A DNA stretch of 64,000 nucleotides from Telmatospirillum siberiense (GCF_002845745.1 NZ_PIUM01000024.1:1-64000), one strand, 5' to 3'; shown: positions 18,340-26,476, counted from the first letter of the stretch. Made by a program: numbers and translations. The notes: generated by a model from the sequence alone, not told the origin.

Positions 18340-18957
18340 ATGCGTACAAGATACCTCGTTTACGGCGTCACCGCGCTTCTTCTGGGAAGCATCGCCCTTC
18401 CCTGCCTCGCCGACGACGCCCCCACCGGACAGAGCGCATTCGTCTCGGAACTCGCGCGCAAGGCGATCCTTTCGGTGACCAGCGACACCATTTCCTCCAA
18501 CGATCGACAACAACGGCTCTCGGTATTTCTGGACTCGGATTTCGATATGCCCCGGATCGCGCGTTTCGTTCTCGGCCGCTATTGGAAAAAGGCGAGTGAA
18601 AGCGAACAGCAGACATTCATCGTGGTCTACCGGGATTTCATGGCTCGCGTCTATTCGCAACGCTTTGCCCGATATAACGGTGAATCGTTCCGCGTCGTCG
18701 GACAGCATAAGGACACCGAGGACGCCAGCATCGTCTTGACCGAGATGAACCAACCCGCCGCGGGATCCCCGCTCAGGGTCGAATGGCGCGTCGCCGACAA
18801 CGGCGGTTACAGGATCATCGATATCAGCGTCGCCGGAATCAGCATGGCCCTGGCTCAACGCGAGGAATTCGCCTCCTACCTTACTCAAAATGGCGGAAAC
18901 CTGTCCGACCTTATCTCGCAGTTGCAGGTGAAGATCATCGCGCTGGATTCAAGGTGA
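18340..18957 (+). CDS. MlaC/Ttg2D-type periplasmic phospholipid-binding protein
   Basis: A periplasmic carrier of the MlaC (Ttg2D, tolerance) family that shuttles phospholipid between outer and inner membranes. It has 205 residues, a signal peptide ending near CLADD, and the family body (FVLGRYWKKAS, then VVYRDFMARVYSQRF). The start at 18340 has GGGAG about 10 nt upstream. The usual mlaABDEF partners are not adjacent, so this is an orphan carrier under the stress-type regulon promoter. Confidence 0.85.
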   Translation: MRTRYLVYGVTALLLGSIALPCLADDAPTGQSAFVSELARKAILSVTSDTISSNDRQQRLSVFLDSDFDMPRIARFVLGRYWKKASESEQQTFIVVYRDFMARVYSQRFARYNGESFRVVGQHKDTEDASIVLTEMNQPAAGSPLRVEWRVADNGGYRIIDISVAGISMALAQREEFASYLTQNGGNLSDLISQLQVKIIALDSR

Positions 18958-19065
18958 CGAACCGATCTCCCCCTCACGAGAGAGGCTTTCGGGAAGCCCT
19001 ATGGGATAGGCCATCTAATTTCGACAGACACTCAACAACTGTCAAATAAACCCATCGGCTGTTCT

Positions 19066-19111
19066 GAGTAATTTCCGAGTCTACCTCCCCCATTTTTCAG
19101 ACGTCTATACT
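19066..19111 (+). promoter_or_regulatory. Regulon promoter element for the SYLF gene (copy 6)
   Basis: GAGTAATTTCCGAGTCTACC at 19066-19085 and TATACT at 19106-19111. The spacer holds no recognisable -35. Confidence 0.75.
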
Positions 19112-19198
19112 GAAACAGTTATTCAGAGGACCAGGCCGATGATCGTCGATGACCACGGCATGGGAACGGACTCAACGCCTTCAAATTAGGAATGAAAC

Positions 19199-19759
19199 AT
19201 GATGAACGTCCGAGGACTTTTTCTGGCGACGTCTCTCGCCACCGCGGCACTGGTGTCATCGGCGGTCGTCGACCGTGCGAACGCGGCCGCCGCGGAAGAC
19301 ATCAATCGGGACTCCGAACAGGCACTCCAAATTCTTTACAAAGCCAATCCCATCGCGGTGGACCTGTCGAAGAAGGCCAGAGCGGTTCTCGTTTTCCCCA
19401 ACATCGTCAAAGCCGGCCTCGTCTTCGGCGCGGCATATGGCGAAGGTGAATTGAAGCGGGGAGCGAAAATCGACGGCTACTACAATTCCTTTACCGGCTC
19501 CTGGGGCCTGCAGGCGGGCGCCCAGTCCTATGGATATGCCGTGTTTCTGATGACCAAGAAGGCTGAAAGCTACATCAATCGGTCGGCCGGATGGGAAATC
19601 GGTGTCGGACCGACGGTCGTTGTCGTGAACGAGGGCGTCGCCAAGAATTTGTCCAGTTCAACGCTCAAGGATGATGCTTACGCCTTCATATTCGATCAGC
19701 AGGGCCTGATGATCGGCATCAGTATTGAGGGAACGAAGATTTCAAGAATCAAGAACTGA
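19199..19759 (+). CDS. SYLF/Ysc84-domain lipid-binding exported protein
   Basis: A 186-residue secreted protein of the SYLF (YSC84, DUF500) family, known for phosphoinositide/lipid binding in eukaryotes and of uncertain envelope role in bacteria. The signal peptide ends near ANAAAAED. The body contains ARAVLVFPNIVKAGLVFG and a glycine-rich middle. AGGAATG precedes the ATG. A DUF3096 micro-protein gene follows at a short distance and probably shares the transcript. Confidence 0.85.
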   Translation: MMNVRGLFLATSLATAALVSSAVVDRANAAAAEDINRDSEQALQILYKANPIAVDLSKKARAVLVFPNIVKAGLVFGAAYGEGELKRGAKIDGYYNSFTGSWGLQAGAQSYGYAVFLMTKKAESYINRSAGWEIGVGPTVVVVNEGVAKNLSSSTLKDDAYAFIFDQQGLMIGISIEGTKISRIKN

Positions 19760-19807
19760 ACGATGATGCCGGCCCAAAGCGACAATCACCCAGAGAGGAT
19801 CTTCCCC

Positions 19808-19957
19808 ATGACATCGAATACACTCCTCATCGAACCGATCATCGCCTTGGTATCCGGCATCCTCATCCTGTTTCAACCGAGACTTCTCAATTATATCGTC
19901 GCAATTTACCTGATCGTGGTGGGAGCCATTGGGCTATCCCACCGACTTTCCTTCTAG
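19808..19957 (+). CDS. DUF3096 micro-protein
   Basis: A 49-residue membrane micro-protein: one long hydrophobic hairpin (IIALVSGILILFQPRLLNYI, then VAIYLIVVGAIGL), the DUF3096 pattern. The start at 19808 has GAGAGG upstream and matches the family length; the frame is open to 19763, but that adds a hydrophilic tail the family lacks. Function is unknown. Confidence 0.75.
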   Translation: MTSNTLLIEPIIALVSGILILFQPRLLNYIVAIYLIVVGAIGLSHRLSF

Positions 19958-20064
19958 ACAAATTTCTAAAAAAATAATTCATCAACTTCACTAAGACACT
20001 AGATCAACACGAACGGTAAACGAAAACCTCACCTGGTGACCTATGATCTTGGGAGATAACTACG

Positions 20065-20241
20065 ATGGAAAATGAAGAAACAATGGGCATGGCATATTTT
20101 CTTGAGCGCGCCCAGCAATGCCGTCGCCTGGCACAACAGGCACTGTCCTACGGAATCGCCAACGAGCTTGAAAAATTGGCCCGTGACTACGACAAGGATG
20201 CGGCCATGCTTGAAGCATCCGCACAGACGGCCTCCGAATAG
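20065..20241 (+). CDS. Small helical protein (58 aa), unknown function
   Basis: The ATG at 20065 is preceded by GGGAGATAAC. The product is one or two charged helices with the pattern AYFLERAQQCRRLAQQALSY and a following LARDYDKDAAML. Short proteins with an ERAxxCRxLAxxA start are common in alphaproteobacteria and have no assigned function. It stands alone between the DUF3096 gene and a membrane gene, without its own regulon element. Confidence 0.6.
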   Translation: MENEETMGMAYFLERAQQCRRLAQQALSYGIANELEKLARDYDKDAAMLEASAQTASE

Positions 20242-20365
20242 TGGATTCCATCAACAGCCGACACTATTTTGATAATTTGACACCAGACCCAGATCTGCAT
20301 CCGTCAAATTCTCGTCACCGGCAATCGGCCGCCTTGGCCGAACCATCCGCACAAGGAAGACGGTC

Positions 20366-20602
20366 ATGGAACGCTCGATGAATACACTGATAATCTCGGG
20401 AATATTGCTAGCCTTCCTCGGTATTGTCGGATTTGCCATCCCGGTGTTCACCACACAACAGACGAAGGATGTGGCGAGAGTAGGCGATCTGCAGATTCAA
20501 ACTCAGGAAGATACGTCCCACGTCATCCCTCCGCTGGTCAGCGGCGGCGCCCTGATCCTTGGAATCGTCCTCGTCAGCGGCGGGCTGTACCGCAGGCGGT
20601 AA
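20366..20602 (+). CDS. Small two-helix membrane protein, unknown
   Basis: A 78-residue protein with one membrane helix near each end (IISGILLAFLGIVGFAIPVF and VSGGALILGIVLVSGGLY) and a polar middle, ending YRRR. GGAAGACGG precedes the ATG. A small stress-induced membrane protein is plausible from its neighbours, but no specific family is claimed. Confidence 0.6.
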   Translation: MERSMNTLIISGILLAFLGIVGFAIPVFTTQQTKDVARVGDLQIQTQEDTSHVIPPLVSGGALILGIVLVSGGLYRRR

Positions 20603-20664
20603 GATCGCTCGCTCTGGCAGCATCAATATCCAAAAAATATATTAAAAATAAAGTAAAAATACAT

Positions 20665-20709
20665 GGGTATTTTCCGACCCTATACCCCGAACTTATTACA
20701 ATATAATGT
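20665..20709 (+). promoter_or_regulatory. Regulon promoter element for the Ser/Thr-rich exported protein (copy 7)
   Basis: GGGTATTTTCCGACCCTATA at 20665-20684 with TAATGT at 20704-20709. The position rules out an ATG at 20706 as start and supports 20745. Confidence 0.7.
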
Positions 20710-20744
20710 TCGAAAAGAGAACTATTTTACAAAGGAAACACGAG

Positions 20745-21104
20745 ATGAAAAACCTTTTACTATTTAGCGTTGGCGCGTTCTCGATGATGGCCGTCGCCGC
20801 ATTCGCCCAAAGCCCCTCTTCCGATACGACGACATCGACACAATCGACAACCACCACGGTTGCGCCGGCCGTCGGCAGCTACAGTACCCACAAGTCCCAA
20901 AAAACCATTGAAAGCAACGGCACCGAAACCGACAAGAGCCAGAGCTATACAAGCGGCGCCAGCGGAAGCACCTCCAGCTCGAGCACCCAGACCACTGCCC
21001 CGGACGGCTCGAAATTGAGCACCACGAATGAACAACGCACCCCCTCATCGCCGGGTAGCGACACGACGACGATCAAGCGCACGACCACGACGACGGGACA
21101 ATAG
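20745..21104 (+). CDS. Exported Ser/Thr-rich low-complexity protein
   Basis: A 119-residue protein with a signal peptide (cleavage near AAFAQ), then almost entirely Ser, Thr, Gly, Gln and Lys with no hydrophobic core (runs such as SSSSTQTTAP and TTTTTGQ). AAGGAAAC precedes the ATG. It may be an unstructured envelope or surface protein. It is followed by a lipoprotein of similar Thr-rich composition (21182), probably co-transcribed. Confidence 0.65.
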   Translation: MKNLLLFSVGAFSMMAVAAFAQSPSSDTTTSTQSTTTTVAPAVGSYSTHKSQKTIESNGTETDKSQSYTSGASGSTSSSSTQTTAPDGSKLSTTNEQRTPSSPGSDTTTIKRTTTTTGQ

Positions 21105-21181
21105 GCCCGACCGCGGCGCCGCGCTTCGTCCCCGTCCCCACGGCACTTATTCGCCAACATGGATCGCATCGGAGTCAAACC

Positions 21182-21370
21182 ATGACCACGACATTGCTCC
21201 CCCTTCGACTTTTGACTGTCGCAGCGCTTCTCACCAACACCATCTTGCTGGCGGGTTGCGGCAGTTCGGAAAAAACCACCAGAACGACCACCGAACAGAC
21301 CACCACCGTGCAACCGCCGCCGGTAACGTCTTCGACGACAACCACCACGACGAAACAGTCGCCGCCATGA
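21182..21370 (+). CDS. Small Thr-rich lipoprotein
   Basis: A 62-residue protein with a signal peptide and lipobox (ILLAGC), then a short Thr/Pro/Gln-rich tail (TTTVQPPPVTSSTTTT). It is probably a lipidated, unstructured envelope peptide, and its tail composition matches the preceding exported protein. No function is recognised. Confidence 0.6.
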   Translation: MTTTLLPLRLLTVAALLTNTILLAGCGSSEKTTRTTTEQTTTVQPPPVTSSTTTTTTKQSPP

Positions 21371-21398
21371 TGGGATGCGACACGGCAAAACATTTTCT

Positions 21399-21438
21399 CG
21401 TCATTCCGGCCGAAGCAAAGCTGAGAACCGGAATGACG
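21399..21438. repeat. REP-like palindrome
   Basis: The 11-bp perfect arms CGTCATTCCGG (21399-21409) and its complement (21428-21438) lie between the lipoprotein and CsbD genes. Confidence 0.55.
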
Positions 21439-21466
21439 AACCGGCAGAAACTGGAGACCGAAAACC

Positions 21467-21637
21467 ATGAATAAGGATCGCATCGCCGGCATCGCCAAAC
21501 AGGCCAAAGGCGCAATCGAAGAAACAACGGGGAAGGCTTTGGGTGACGCCAAACTCGTCGCCGAAGGAAAAACCGACAAAAGCAAGGGAAAGATCCAGAA
21601 CGCCATCGGCGGCGTAACGGACGCGTTGAAGAAATAA
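21467..21637 (+). CDS. CsbD-family stress protein (56 aa)
   Basis: A very short hydrophilic protein beginning MNKDRIAGIAKQAKGAIEE and ending in Lys-Lys, the full CsbD signature. Bacillus CsbD is under the general-stress sigma factor; its molecular role is unknown. A second paralogue lies at 55597 with nearly the same N-terminus. This copy lacks a regulon element directly upstream and may be reached from the promoter at 20665. Confidence 0.85.
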   Translation: MNKDRIAGIAKQAKGAIEETTGKALGDAKLVAEGKTDKSKGKIQNAIGGVTDALKK

Positions 21638-21711
21638 CGCCGGCAAAAAGGACAGCGCCCATTTCGTCCGCTCCGCGTTTTAATGCCGCCAATCAATTGA
21701 AGGATATTCCC

Positions 21712-22104
21712 ATGACACGTCCGATCACGCTTCTGGCCGGTGCCCTCATCGTCATCGCGGCAGCCGCAAGCGGCCCCGCCTTTTCACAGGGTGTTCCTCA
21801 GACCTTGTCCGTGATGAAGATCGACCCGCTGTCGCTGGCCACGGGATACCGGACCACCAAAGTGGTGGGCAGTACCGTCGTCAACGAAGCCAACGAGATT
21901 GTCGGAAAAATCGACGACCTGATCGTCACCCCCACGGACAAGGTTCCCTTTGCGGTGTTGTCGGTCGGGGGCTTCCTGGGCATCGGCACCAAATTCGTCG
22001 TCGTGCCCTACAATGCGCTGGAAATACATGACAATCAGATGCTGCTCCGCGGCGCCACCAAAGAATCGCTGAAGAGCCTGCCGGCATTCAACTACAGCAC
22101 CTGA
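21712..22104 (+). CDS. Exported PRC-barrel domain protein
   Basis: A 130-residue protein with a signal peptide (cleavage near AFSQG) and one PRC-barrel (about 45-115; VVNEANEIVGKIDDLIV). PRC-barrels occur in RimM, photosynthetic reaction centre H subunits and many stress proteins. The ATG at 21712 has GAAGGA upstream. The larger two-barrel protein at 61738 is related by domain. Function is unknown. Confidence 0.8.
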   Translation: MTRPITLLAGALIVIAAAASGPAFSQGVPQTLSVMKIDPLSLATGYRTTKVVGSTVVNEANEIVGKIDDLIVTPTDKVPFAVLSVGGFLGIGTKFVVVPYNALEIHDNQMLLRGATKESLKSLPAFNYST

Positions 22105-22123
22105 GCGAAAGATGAAAGAATAT

Positions 22124-22168
22124 GAGTAATTTCCGAGTCTACCAACATCATCTCTAAGTTGGTATTTT
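22124..22168 (+). promoter_or_regulatory. Regulon promoter element for DUF3309 gene A (copy 8)
   Basis: GAGTAATTTCCGAGTCTACC at 22124-22143, identical to copy 6 over all 20 bases, with TATTTT at 22163-22168. Confidence 0.75.
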
Positions 22169-22239
22169 AGAAAAATACAGATGAAACAATGCATTGATAT
22201 ATTTTCGATACGACACCTTCTTGCTCGGGAGTTCATGCC

Positions 22240-22395
22240 ATGCTCGGCACTATCCTACTGATCATTCTGGTGCTGTTCATAATCGGCGCCTTGCCGAGAT
22301 GGTCTCACAGCACGAACTGGGGTTACCTCCCGAGTGGCGGATTGGGAATCCTTCTGATCATCGTCGTCGTCCTGCTGCTTCAGGGACGAATCTAG
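22240..22395 (+). CDS. DUF3309 membrane micro-protein A (51 aa)
   Basis: Two hydrophobic segments flank a conserved loop: LGTILLIILVLFIIGALPRW, then the loop around NWGYLPSGGLG, then a second helix ending LLLQGRI. This is the DUF3309 pattern. It is the first of three paralogues here (others at 24260 and 62742), each behind its own regulon element, which suggests strong selection to express the family in the same condition. Function is unknown. Confidence 0.8.
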   Translation: MLGTILLIILVLFIIGALPRWSHSTNWGYLPSGGLGILLIIVVVLLLQGRI

Positions 22396-22457
22396 TGTTG
22401 TAAAGCATTTTGAATATATGTCCGTCTGAATTTCCCCGTCGGTAGGGAGGACATGTG

Positions 22458-22670
22458 ATGTGCATATACAGAGCGAGAAACATTCATCAAAGCATCGGAT
22501 CCACCCAACAGACCGAAAGCACTGCCGACAATGTCTATTGCGACAACGAGAATTCCACGAATGTCGTTGAACTGATCGTAAGCTTGCAAACTACGCCAGA
22601 AAAAACTGCATCAATACTTCGCGTTCACCAGCATTCATACGGAAAGAACAGATTTTCCCTTAGGCGCTGA
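22458..22670 (+). CDS. Hypothetical small protein (70 aa), weakly supported
   Basis: The ATG at 22458 has GGGAGG 7 nt upstream, which is the main support. The product is polar with no signal or membrane segment, and base use is more AT-rich than the neighbours. It ends against the repeat element that starts at 22828. It may be a real orphan or chance. Confidence 0.4.
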   Translation: MCIYRARNIHQSIGSTQQTESTADNVYCDNENSTNVVELIVSLQTTPEKTASILRVHQHSYGKNRFSLRR

Positions 22671-22770
22671 TGCCTCTGGAAGCGACGGCAAGAAAAAACC
22701 AGACCGAGGCCGCATGATGCAAGCCCCCCTGCCCCATCCCCTCCAGGTCGGCTGATCCATGCGGTTACGA

Positions 22771-22802
22771 GTGGCCCCTTTCCACCTCTGGAAAGGGGCC
22801 AC
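22771..22802. repeat. Perfect 14-bp hairpin
   Basis: Arms GTGGCCCCTTTCCA (22771-22784) and their exact complement (22789-22802) flank a 4-nt loop, about 25 bp before repeat element copy A. Confidence 0.65.
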
Positions 22803-22827
22803 TTCACTGCCAGCCTTCGACAAAACA

Positions 22828-23083
22828 GAGCCACCGGCGTGCCCGCCCAACAAGGCGCTCGGATAAGCCCTCGCCCCTTGTGGGAGAGGGCGGCGAGCGT
22901 GAGCGAGCGGGTGAGGGGTTCGCGCGTCGGCGCGACATAAAGACTTGTTTGTTTCTGCACACTTTTTCCGCGCTCATCGCGCGTAAGTCCCCTCACCCCG
23001 CTCGCTGCGCTCGCCCCCTCTCCCGCAAAGCGGGCGAGGGGTTTTTTATCCTCCCACCCATGGGCAGGAACGCCGGTGCCACT
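22828..23083. repeat. MITE-like inverted-repeat element, copy A
   Basis: About 256 bp bounded by inverted ends (left GCCACCGGCGTGCCCGCCCA, right the complement of AGTGGCACCGGCGTTCCTGC). Inside, a second arm pair reads outward as CTCGCCCC...GGGAGAGGG on both sides of a core with TGTTTCTGCACACTTTTTCC. The left end is more decayed than in copies B and C. No gene is inside. Confidence 0.75.
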
Positions 23084-23131
23084 GAAGGATTACTTCGTCT
23101 TTGGCTCGCGAATGACACGCTTTGTCTCTGT

Positions 23132-23575
23132 TCACCTCAGATACAAGGTGACTTCGGTTCGACGATTTTGCGGTTCGCGAACCCCATCGTCCGTCGGGGT
23201 AAGCTGGGCCGTCCCGATATCCACGCTGGAGATTCGCGACGGCGGCACGCCATCCTTGATCAGTTCCGCCTTGACCGCCTCGGCCCGGCGTTCCGACAGC
23301 GCCTGACTGTTCGCATCCCATCCGGCGGCAACGGAATGCACCGAGAGCTTGACCTGGGCAGCCGGATTTTCTTTCGCGCTATCGGCCACTTCATAAAGAA
23401 TCTTCGCGGCGGTCTCACTGATCTCCGAACGGTCGGGATCGAAGAAAACCTCGAACTTGTTCAGATCGGGAGTACCTTGCGCGTCCACGGTTGGCGGCGA
23501 GCCGCCGCCCGCAATCACACAGGCGCTCAACGCGAAACCTGCCCCGGCCATAAGCATGTATCTGCCCAATGTCAT
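23132..23575 (-). CDS. Small OmpA-domain lipoprotein
   Basis: A 147-residue protein with a lipobox (FALSAC) and an OmpA C-terminal peptidoglycan-binding domain (FFDPDRSEISETAAKIL, LSERRAEAV, NRRTEV). In the usual GHTD motif the position reads SVHSVAAG, so the diaminopimelate-binding Asp is not conserved. The start at 23575 has AGGA about 10 nt upstream. It lies 100 bp downstream of the 57-residue gene on the same strand and may be on its transcript. Confidence 0.8.
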   Translation of the reverse strand: MTLGRYMLMAGAGFALSACVIAGGGSPPTVDAQGTPDLNKFEVFFDPDRSEISETAAKILYEVADSAKENPAAQVKLSVHSVAAGWDANSQALSERRAEAVKAELIKDGVPPSRISSVDIGTAQLTPTDDGVREPQNRRTEVTLYLR

Positions 23576-23675
23576 GACTAATCCTGTTCTTTCGTGCATG
23601 TCGGCCAGTGGCGTGCTTCATTCTGGATGAAGGGTGGAGAGCCCGAGCGCCACTTCGGGCTCTGGTTGGCCTTGT

Positions 23676-23849
23676 TCAGTTGCGGAAGAGCGGCTTCCGT
23701 CCGGGTGCCGTCAGCCTATTGGCCGGAGGCCTCATACCCGCCCGAAGGATCTTCTCCCCCCCGGTCTGCCCCGCCTCCGGTCCGGCATGTTCCGGCGTCT
23801 CGGGTTCTGGGCGCTTTGTCTCATCGGACTGATTATTCTCGTCGGTCAT
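23676..23849 (-). CDS. 57-residue hydrophilic micro-protein, unknown
   Basis: A start at 23849 with an ideal AGGAGG 6 nt upstream, and a regulon element about 160 bp further upstream. The product begins MTDENNQSDETKRPEPETPE and ends with a basic tail (APGRKPLFRN). It is acidic then basic, with no membrane segment, and probably unstructured. Ribosome site plus promoter make it a likely real gene although it is short. Function is unknown. Confidence 0.65.
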   Translation of the reverse strand: MTDENNQSDETKRPEPETPEHAGPEAGQTGGEKILRAGMRPPANRLTAPGRKPLFRN

Positions 23850-24007
23850 CTCATACCTCCTGTTGCTCCGGCCCGCACGGTCGTCACAAGGCGATGGAAT
23901 CAGCGGGAAAAAAGGGTGTACCTGGAAGCCACCGCAAGAGCGTCATCGGGCCACCATCGAACCGACAACGGGCATGGAAGTCGGCAAATCACCTCTGCCA
24001 AAGTCGA

Positions 24008-24053
24008 AGCATAGCGCGGGATAACCAGATCCCGTCAGCCTCGGGAACTACTT
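24008..24053 (-). promoter_or_regulatory. Regulon promoter element for the 57-aa gene (copy 9)
   Basis: The minus strand from 24053 reads AAGTAGTTCCCGAGGCTGAC, with TATGCT at 24013-24008, 27 bp after TCCCGA. It is divergent from copy 10. Confidence 0.7.
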
Positions 24054-24108
24054 ATGCAAAACCGCGCGGATCGGCGGCAGGGACGCGGGGACCACACCCA
24101 GGCGATTT

Positions 24109-24153
24109 GAGTAGTTCCCGAGTCTACCGTCGCGGGGGCGTCAGCCGTCATTC
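24109..24153 (+). promoter_or_regulatory. Regulon promoter element for DUF3309 gene B (copy 10)
   Basis: GAGTAGTTCCCGAGTCTACC at 24109-24128. The -10 position (24148-24153, TCATTC) is a poor match. Copies 9 and 10 share the TTCCC variant. Confidence 0.65.
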
Positions 24154-24259
24154 TGTCGTAGCCATTCGGACGACATTGCTCACATCAGGAGTCGCCGCAG
24201 TAGGAACCAAGGACGGGGGAAACCAAAGACGGGCCGCCCCGTTTTCAGGAGTCCATTCC

Positions 24260-24400
24260 ATGCTCTTCACGATTGTTCTGGTCACCCTGGTGCTGTTCCT
24301 GATCCACGCCTTCCGGAGATGGTCTCAAGGACGCTTCCGGACAAATCAGGGACAAGGCGTCACGCTAGTTATCGTCACCCTCCTGCTGCTCCTGACCTGA
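24260..24400 (+). CDS. DUF3309-like membrane micro-protein B (46 aa)
   Basis: The ATG at 24260 follows AGGAG. The first helix resembles paralogue A (FTIVLVTLVLFLIHAFRRWS), but the conserved loop is replaced by GRFRTNQGQG, and the second helix ends LLLLLT. It is a diverged member of the three-gene DUF3309 set. It may be co-transcribed with the Nramp-like gene 26 bp downstream. Confidence 0.65.
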   Translation: MLFTIVLVTLVLFLIHAFRRWSQGRFRTNQGQGVTLVIVTLLLLLT

Positions 24401-24426
24401 AACGCCACAAATCGGAAGGGTGGTGA

Positions 24427-25713
24427 ATGGACGACTCCACGCTTAAACAGCCGGACCGGCCAAAGCTCCTTCAGATCATGGGGCCAGGCCTTATCACCGG
24501 AGCATCGGACGACGATCCCAGCGGCATAGCGACCTATTCGCAGGTGGGGGCCCAGTTCGGTTACGGCCTCGCCTGGACGCTGCTCTTCACTTATCCCCTG
24601 ATGGCGGCGATCCAGGAAATCAGCGCCCGCATCGGGCGGGTAACCGGTTTTGGCATCGCGGGAAACCTTAGCCGTCACTATCCGGGCTGGCTTTCAGGCG
24701 GAATCGTCGGCTTGTTGCTGTGCACCAACATCATCAATCTGGGCGCCGATCTGGGCGCCATGGGCGCCGCGCTCAAACTGCTGATCAAGGGCCCCGACCT
24801 TCTCTATGTCTGCCTGTTCGGCCTCTTCTCGGCGGCCCTCGAAATTTTCACCCGCTACGCGCGCTACGTCTCGATTCTCAAATGGCTGTGCCTGTCCCTG
24901 TTCAGCTACGTCATTTGCGCATTCCTGGTGAAAGTGCCATGGGCCGAAGTCGGCTTGGCGGTCATCTGGCCGCGGCTATCGGCGAAACCGGACTACGCGA
25001 TGGCGATCGTGGCCGTTCTCGGCACGACGATCAGCCCCTACCTGTTCTTCTGGCAAGCGGAACAAGAGGTCGAAGACGAGAAGGAATTATCCGGCGCACG
25101 CCCCCTCATCCGGGCCCCCGAACAAGCGCGCGGCGCGTTCGCCCGCATCCGTATCGACACCTATCTCGGCATGGCGCTTTCCAACGTCATCGCCTTCTTC
25201 ATCGTTATCACCACCGCCGCGACGCTCCACGCCAATGGAATCACCAACATTCAAACGTCGAGCGACGCCGCCGAGGCGCTTCGGGCGGTCGCCGGCCGCT
25301 TCACATTCGCCGTCTTCGCCGCCGGAATCATCGGCACCGGTCTGTTGACGCTTCCCGTCCTGTCCGGATCGGCGGCCTACGCCTTGGGAGAGCTGTTGCG
25401 TTGGCATGTCGGCCTGTCGCGCCGGCCACTTCGGGCCAAAGCCTTTTATGCAGTGATCGCCTCGGCGACGACGATCGGCGTCGGGCTGAATTTCACCGCC
25501 ATCGATCCGGTCAAGGCGTTGTATTGGAGCGCGATGCTCAACGGCGTCGTCGCCGTGCCGGTGATGATCGCCATGATGCATCTGTCGATGCGCTCCGCCA
25601 TCATGGCCGGGTTCACGCTGCCACGGCCATTGCAGGTCATGGGCTGGATCGCGACGATCGTCATGACCGTCACCGTCGTGGCGATGGTCGTCACTTGGCT
25701 CGTTCCGGCCTGA
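24427..25713 (+). CDS. Nramp-superfamily divalent cation transporter (non-canonical motifs)
   Basis: A polytopic inner-membrane transporter of 428 residues with the LeuT-like Nramp architecture (about 11 helices). In canonical Nramp the helix-1 metal motif is DPGN; here it is DPSG (GASDDDPSGIATYSQVG). The helix-6 MPH motif is replaced by TISPYLFFWQAEQ. Such changes occur in Nramp-related branches with altered metal preference (for example Mg or Mn), so Mn/Fe proton symport should not be assumed. It sits 26 bp after a DUF3309-like gene and probably shares its regulon promoter. Confidence 0.82.
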   Translation: MDDSTLKQPDRPKLLQIMGPGLITGASDDDPSGIATYSQVGAQFGYGLAWTLLFTYPLMAAIQEISARIGRVTGFGIAGNLSRHYPGWLSGGIVGLLLCTNIINLGADLGAMGAALKLLIKGPDLLYVCLFGLFSAALEIFTRYARYVSILKWLCLSLFSYVICAFLVKVPWAEVGLAVIWPRLSAKPDYAMAIVAVLGTTISPYLFFWQAEQEVEDEKELSGARPLIRAPEQARGAFARIRIDTYLGMALSNVIAFFIVITTAATLHANGITNIQTSSDAAEALRAVAGRFTFAVFAAGIIGTGLLTLPVLSGSAAYALGELLRWHVGLSRRPLRAKAFYAVIASATTIGVGLNFTAIDPVKALYWSAMLNGVVAVPVMIAMMHLSMRSAIMAGFTLPRPLQVMGWIATIVMTVTVVAMVVTWLVPA

Positions 25714-25730
25714 ACCACGCTTCAAAACTT

Positions 25731-25776
25731 GAGTAGTTTCCGAGCCTACCGCCACCGGAACGCAGCCCGATATGAT
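25731..25776 (+). promoter_or_regulatory. Regulon promoter element for the stress-protein operon (copy 11)
   Basis: GAGTAGTTTCCGAGCCTACC at 25731-25750 and TATGAT at 25771-25776. Confidence 0.72.
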
Positions 25777-25900
25777 CGCTCCGACGAGGTGGCGCATCTA
25801 CCCGGCTTATCCCCCATGGCTTTTTCGAAGCCCCCCAATCTGACCGGAAGCCCGAGACAAGGGATACCGACCGCCGCCTTCCCTCTGGAAAGAGACACAA

Positions 25901-26452
25901 ATGAAAAATACCGATTCAGCCGTCGCCGTCTTCGCGGATCACAATGCAGCGGAAAACGCGGTAAAAAAACTCACCGCAGCGGGCTTCGAGATGAAAAATC
26001 TCAGTGTCGTCGGTAAAGGATTCCACACCGAAGAAAAGGTTGTCGGCTTCTACAATATTGGTGACCGGATCAAATTTTGGGGCGCCAGGGGAGCGTTCTG
26101 GGGCGGTCTTTGGGGATTGTTTTTTGGCGGGTTGTTCCTGACCATTCCCGTCGTCGGGCATGTCGTCGTCCTGGGATATGTGGCCGCCACGATCATTGCC
26201 GCCGTTGAAAACGCCATCGTGGTGGGTGGCCTGAGCGCCCTTGGCGCGGCCCTCTACAGCATGGGGATCCCGAAGGACAGCGTCATCCAATATGAAGCCG
26301 CCGTTAAAACCGATAGCTTTCTGGTAATGGCGCACGGCTCCGCGGCGGAAACCGCCAGGGCCAAGGCAATTCTCGCCGAAACCAATCCCTCCAGTCTCAC
26401 CGTGCACAGCTGCGGCAAAACAACCGAGCCGGCGGTTCCAGCCGCCGTCTGA
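25901..26452 (+). CDS. General stress protein 17M-like membrane protein
   Basis: A 183-residue protein with an N-terminal ferredoxin-like segment (AVAVFADHNAAENAVKKLTA), two central glycine-rich hydrophobic helices (about 65-120, GGLWGLFFGGLFLTIPVVG) and a soluble C-terminal part. This is the pattern of heat/general stress GSP17M (YflT) relatives found widely in proteobacteria. It leads a probable operon with three further exported proteins and follows a regulon element. Confidence 0.8.
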   Translation: MKNTDSAVAVFADHNAAENAVKKLTAAGFEMKNLSVVGKGFHTEEKVVGFYNIGDRIKFWGARGAFWGGLWGLFFGGLFLTIPVVGHVVVLGYVAATIIAAVENAIVVGGLSALGAALYSMGIPKDSVIQYEAAVKTDSFLVMAHGSAAETARAKAILAETNPSSLTVHSCGKTTEPAVPAAV

Positions 26453-26476
26453 ACGTTACCGAAACAGGAGGTTTCC

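Noticed and set aside
22392-22589. Minus-strand frame opposite the 70-residue candidate
   Set aside because: No ribosome site comparable to the GGGAGG in front of the plus-strand frame.
22828-23083. Structured non-coding RNA gene
   Set aside because: Two further copies with inverted ends at unrelated sites favour a mobile or REP-type element.
23594-24259. Long upstream extension of the DUF3309-like gene B
   Set aside because: It would run through the divergent promoter pair and antisense to the 57-residue gene; the ATG at 24260 with AGGAG is the natural start.
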